From UBA7396 sp036172015 (GTDB taxonomy: Bacteria > Patescibacteriota > Gracilibacteria > BD1-5 > UBA6164): a DNA stretch of 22,557 nucleotides. Position numbers and translations under genes: made by a program. Location: the NCBI GenBank assembly GCA_036172015.1, contig JAVHSE010000009.1, positions 1 through 22,557 on the forward strand, given 5' to 3'. How positions within the stretch are numbered: the stretch's first letter is position 1; each line of letters opens with the position of its first letter. This document shows, piece by piece, positions 20,018 through 22,557 of the stretch. The notes beneath the pieces are model-generated. The model was given only the letters and a program-made list of their open reading frames with translations. It searched no databases and was not told the DNA's origin.

Positions 20018-20203
20018 TTATTTTATTGATTTTTTGTTTTTATTTTGGCTTTAAATCAAATGACTTTCAGTCATTCCCTTTAAAAGGAGTGTATAAAAAT
20101 AATTCACTCTTTTATGAACTCTCTCTTTCTTCACTCATAAAACCTTTATATTCAGGATATTTTGATATAGTTACAATGATATTTCTCTATATTAAATAAT
20201 ATT
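20018..20203. other. Unresolved stretch after the gap
   Basis: A plus-strand frame is open from the gap to a TAA at 20197-20199 (LPLKGVYKNNS is typical) but is mostly hydrophobic and may be chance. On the minus strand KSELFLYTPFKGNDGKSFDL (stop 20040-20042) looks like a protein tail, but a TAA at 20112-20114 cuts it off from the similar-looking upstream piece. It may be a gene remnant. I cannot decide. Confidence 0.3.
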
Positions 20204-20437
20204 TTATGTTTCAAATTCTTTTATTAATTTCAAAGCTTCTTCTTTATAGTCTTTTTCTTTTAATTCTACATACAATGTTACTTCTTGTAAAATATCATCT
20301 AATTCATCCAGAATATTATCAGGAACTCCTGATGTATACATATACTCTAATATATAATCCAGTGAAGCAAAATCATCTTTTTCTAAAACTTCTTTTATTT
20401 TTTTTAAATAATTTTCATAAAGTTCTTTATCAGTCAT
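20204..20437 (-). CDS. Small acidic unknown protein, 77 aa
   Basis: ATG at 20435-20437, TAA at 20204-20206. The product (MTDKELYENYLKKIKEVLEK to EEALKLIKEFET) is rich in Glu, Asp and Lys and predicted wholly helical, with no TGA codon. It begins 5 bp after the stop of the DUF84-type NTPase gene, so the two are almost certainly cotranscribed. The family is not recognised. The antisense frame of similar length (20206-20439) has the composition of a shadow and is rejected. Confidence 0.8.
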   Translation of the reverse strand: MTDKELYENYLKKIKEVLEKDDFASLDYILEYMYTSGVPDNILDELDDILQEVTLYVELKEKDYKEEALKLIKEFET

Positions 20438-20442
20438 AATTA

Positions 20443-20991
20443 TTATTTTAGTGTATAAAATTTATTATAAAATGGTGCAATTGCAGCTTTAAAAGCATCT
20501 TCAAATTCATCTTTTCTGGTAAACATATCATCACTCCAAGCTCACATACTTCCATTTTGAGATTGAATATTGGTAATTCCAGAAAGTTCAGACATAACTG
20601 GTCCTAATTCTAAACCGTCTACATATAACATTTTTTCAACTTTTTTTGGAACTTCCAGCATTGGAGAAAATCAAAAATGTCATTCTCAACTTTCATTTTC
20701 AACATAAATAATTCATCCAATGTATTTGGTTCACATAATATCAGTAGTTCCTCATTCAATTCCAACATAATAATCTGCAATAATTCATTTCTTTTTTATA
20801 TTTTGAGCTCTATTACGAGCCCCATTCATAGTTTCTTCAATAGAAAGTGGCATATCTGATATATCAGAAGGTACTGATTCTAAAATATACTCTACCCTCT
20901 CTTTTATATCAGTAAAATATGGGCAACTCTTTATTGCTGATTTTACTCATTCAATTTTTGGAGTTTTGAGTGTTCAAATGGCTATTTTCAT
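20443..20991 (-). CDS. yjjX: DUF84/YjjX-type inosine/xanthosine triphosphatase
   Basis: 182 aa, ATG at 20989-20991, TAA at 20443-20445. These enzymes hydrolyse non-canonical nucleoside triphosphates (ITP, XTP), keeping them out of RNA and DNA. Family features in order: KIAIGTLKTPKIEGVKSAI at the N-terminus, VPSDISDMPLSIEETMNGAR with NRAQN, ADYYVGIEGGT, GHFGFSPMLEVPKKV, LELGPVMSELSGI and a C-terminal FTRKDEFEDAF helix followed by IAPFYN. The length matches the family. Glycines in GIEGG, the GHFGFS loop and others are TGA, so under the standard code no recognisable ORF appears here. It leads a two-gene unit with the 77-aa gene 5 bp downstream. A strong terminator-like hairpin lies 21 bp upstream. 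The E. coli-based name is by family resemblance. Confidence 0.86.
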
Positions 20992-21012
20992 ATAAAAAAT
21001 AATTAACATATA

Positions 21013-21046
21013 AAAAGCACAAAAATAATATTATTTTTGTGCTTTT
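21013..21046. terminator. Perfect bidirectional hairpin, 16-bp arms
   Basis: Arm 21013-21028 pairs perfectly with 21031-21046 (core GCACAAAAATAA) around a 2-nt loop, with A and T tracts on either side. On the minus strand it ends transcripts from the 193-aa gene, or attenuates entry into the DUF84 gene 21 bp further on. Confidence 0.8.
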
Positions 21047-21048
21047 GG

Positions 21049-21244
21049 TTCAAATTGTATTTGAAAGGTACCACCGAAAGCTATACTTAATTTATTTTTT
21101 TAACGAAGTTATTTACTTCGAGAGATTCTACTCAACTTATACAGTTTTTCTTTCTCCAGCTTATCTGTTGATAGCAGATTCAAATGCTTTTTATAATACA
21201 AAATATATAAAAAAATCAATAGAAGTCAATTTTTTATAAAATTA
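21049..21244 (-). other. Non-coding interval with hairpins, possible structured leader or 3' UTR
   Basis: No convincing gene in any frame on either strand. Hairpins: 21159-21165 with 21170-21175 (6 bp, one bulge) and 21104-21109 with 21115-21120 (CGAAGT/ACTTCG). On the minus strand GGTGGTACC (21067-21075) resembles the T-box core and is followed by the 21013-21046 terminator and then the DUF84 gene. The T-box resemblance is short and the downstream gene is not an amino-acid gene, so it may be chance. Confidence 0.3.
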
Positions 21245-21826
21245 TTATTTATCTAAAGTAAATACTTTTGCTCTGACTGAATAAATTAAATCAAATATTT
21301 CTTTTTCATACATTTGTAATTCTTGTTCTAAAACTTCTGCATTTTTTTTATTTAAAAATATTATATATCCAATATCAAGTACTATCATAATATCAAATTC
21401 TACTCATGGAGCATTTTCAAGTAAAATAGGTTTATTAAAAATATGTTCATCCATTTTTCAAAAATAAAGATTTTTAAATTTTTTTAAAATTCTTTTTGCA
21501 TTTTCCATATATTCATATCACTCTTCTTCATTTCTTCATACTAGAGTAAAAAAAGGATAATTCATCAAATCGATATTTTCCATATTCAGTTTAAAAAATA
21601 ATACTTCATCATACTGATCAATACTTTCTTGACTTATTTGATCAGTAATAATTTGATTAATTTTTGTAATATAATGATTTGAAATTTCTTTTAAAAATGG
21701 TATGATTTTTAAATCATTTGGCAAAGAATTATAAAAAAATTCTGCCTCATTACTATGAGGAAAATCTTCTACAATAGGAGGTATTTCTACTTCATTTCAT
21801 GTTGCTTTTTTATAATATGTAGCCAT
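21245..21826 (-). CDS. Unknown protein, 193 aa
   Basis: ATG at 21824-21826, TAA at 21245-21247, with in-frame TGA glycines. It is acidic and cytosolic-looking. It begins MATYYKKATGNEVEIPPIVE. A helical middle contains IIPFLKEISNHYITKINQII, followed by FFKLNMENIDLMNYPFF, YEYMENAKRILKKFKN, FDIMIVLDIGYIIF and a C-terminal helix rich in Glu. No motif or family is recognised. The hydrophobic stretch VEFDIMIVLDIGYIIFL is too short and charged for a sure membrane segment. The gene lies 84 bp from the CadD-like gene, from which it is separated by a strong terminator, so it probably has its own promoter. Confidence 0.78.
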
Positions 21827-21859
21827 TTTTTAAAAATAAATATTAAATTAAGGAGTAAT

Positions 21860-21884
21860 AATATATATATTATACAAAAGTCAA
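21860..21884 (-). promoter_or_regulatory. Candidate promoter of the 193-aa gene
   Basis: On the minus strand TTGACT (21879-21884) precedes an AT run with TATAAT- and TATTAT-like hexamers. It lies just after the terminator of the preceding gene and about 35-60 bp before the ATG. The exact -10 is ambiguous. Confidence 0.35.
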
Positions 21885-21886
21885 CA

Positions 21887-21912
21887 AAAAAGTGGAGTTT
21901 CCTCCACTTTTT
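21887..21912 (-). terminator. Terminator of the CadD-like gene
   Basis: Perfect 11-bp arms (21887-21897 and 21902-21912, core AGTGGAG/CTCCACT) with a 4-nt loop and T-tract. The distal arm overlaps the stop codon (21911-21913) of the transporter gene. Confidence 0.88.
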
Positions 21913-22507
21913 ACTGAAATAAAACAAAAGTTGCAAAGAGAAGTATTACTCCACCAAGACAAATTTTTATTTTATTCTGAAATTTACTTTCAAAATTGGC
22001 AAATTTTTTACCAGCATAAGCTGATATAAGAGCAAAAAGAACAAGCCCTAAAATAATGCCAAAAGAAAAAAGTAAAATTTCATAGAGTGTTTCATATTTT
22101 AAATAGAATCCGGAATAAACAATAAAGTCATCGAGTCCATTTAAAAAATATGTTACACCAGAAGTCACGATAACTTGAAAAGATGTTTTGTCATCCAAAT
22201 TATCGATTACTTCTTCCTCATTTTCATTTTTTGATAAACCATCTTGTATCAATCCATATGCTATATAACTCAGCACAAGAGCTAATATTATTTCTGTTGA
22301 TATATATTTTGACATATCAACAGAAATCAAGAGTTTTGCAAAAATCAATGAAGGAATCATCACGGAAATTAAGCCAATGAGTGTTCCTAGTAATACTTCC
22401 TTAAATTTGTTTTTATAGGTTATATAAAACAGAATTAAGACTAGTATGTCATCTGTTCCTGTTATCATAAAGGAACTGAGACCAGAGAAAATGGTAAACA
22501 TTTCCAT
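21911..22507 (-). CDS. CadD-like cation transporter, six-helix membrane protein
   Basis: 198 aa, ATG at 22505-22507, TAA at 21911-21913. The protein has about six hydrophobic helices arranged as two similar halves. Each half begins with a helix carrying an acidic pair: MITGTDDILVLILFY near residue 15 and YFLNGLDDFIVYSGFY near residue 120. A charged loop (SKNENEEEVIDNLDDK) separates the halves. This is the plan of the CadD cadmium-resistance transporters within the LysE superfamily, which move divalent or amine cations out of the cell. UPF0016/GDT1-type carriers have a similar duplicated plan and remain an alternative. It has no TGA codon and is preceded by AAGGAG 8 bp before the ATG, the only clear Shine-Dalgarno site noted in the window. 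Its promoter lies at or beyond the right edge. Confidence 0.7.
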   Translation of the reverse strand: MEMFTIFSGLSSFMITGTDDILVLILFYITYKNKFKEVLLGTLIGLISVMIPSLIFAKLLISVDMSKYISTEIILALVLSYIAYGLIQDGLSKNENEEEVIDNLDDKTSFQVIVTSGVTYFLNGLDDFIVYSGFYLKYETLYEILLFSFGIILGLVLFALISAYAGKKFANFESKFQNKIKICLGGVILLFATFVLFQ

Positions 22508-22513
22508 ACTCGC

Positions 22514-22519
22514 TCCTTT
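22514..22519 (-). promoter_or_regulatory. Shine-Dalgarno site of the CadD-like gene
   Basis: On the minus strand the leader reads CACAAAGGAGCGAGT before the ATG, placing AAGGAG at the usual distance. It supports this start. Other genes in the window have A/T-only leaders. Confidence 0.6.
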
Positions 22520-22557
22520 GTGAAATATTGAGTAAATTTGTTATAATATTTTTTTTT

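Noticed and set aside
21047..21055. GGTTCAAAT, a tRNA T-loop-like sequence on the plus strand
   Set aside because: No flanking T-stem pairing, anticodon arm or acceptor stem can be built around it.
21039..21239. 66-codon plus-strand frame
   Set aside because: Starts inside the terminator stem and has no recognisable motif; the interval looks non-coding.

Overview
The window reads as a very AT-rich genome segment in which UGA is a sense codon. Nearly every conserved gene is broken by in-frame TGA under the standard code, and these TGAs fall on invariant glycines: the Walker A loop of a helicase, the HxGH motif of IleRS, the AHGG motif of a histidine phosphatase and the GIEGG motif of a DUF84 NTPase. 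With TGA read as glycine (translation table 25) the fragments join into full-length proteins ending at TAA or TAG. This code is known from Candidatus Absconditabacteria (SR1) and Gracilibacteria (BD1-5), so the source is most likely one of these small, host-dependent or predatory lineages. I cannot say which. A run of 100 Ns (19918-20017) marks a scaffold join.

Layout. 1-4166 (minus strand): a partial unknown gene, a membrane-anchored PAS-GGDEF signalling protein, a metal-dependent amidohydrolase and a 250-aa helical protein. 4288-11982 (plus strand): a PAS-domain protein, a giant beta-CASP metallo-beta-lactamase nuclease of 1292 aa with a ~720-aa repetitive insertion, and a DEAH-type RNA helicase. 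The last two look like an RNA-processing pair.

11934-16157 (plus strand): a ~4.2-kb cassette bounded by a 58-bp direct repeat. The repeat duplicates the last 15 codons, the stop codon and half of the terminator of the helicase gene. Inside are a 963-aa protein with a C-terminal zinc-metallopeptidase motif (HEYQH), a 182-aa partner gene and a decayed gene. This is the best candidate for an acquired toxin/effector module. 16180-19908 (minus strand): a eukaryotic-like (type 2) isoleucyl-tRNA synthetase with a complete histidine-phosphatase domain embedded between its KMSKR loop and its anticodon-binding domain.

20018-22557 (minus strand, beyond the gap): an unresolved 186-bp stretch, a 77-aa unknown protein in apparent operon with a DUF84/YjjX-type NTPase, a ~200-bp non-coding interval with hairpins, a 193-aa unknown protein, and a CadD-like membrane transporter with the only clear Shine-Dalgarno sequence I saw. 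The four most notable items are the IleRS-phosphatase chimera, the expanded beta-CASP nuclease, the repeat-bounded metallopeptidase cassette and the pervasive UGA recoding. No tRNA, rRNA, CRISPR array or transposase was recognised.
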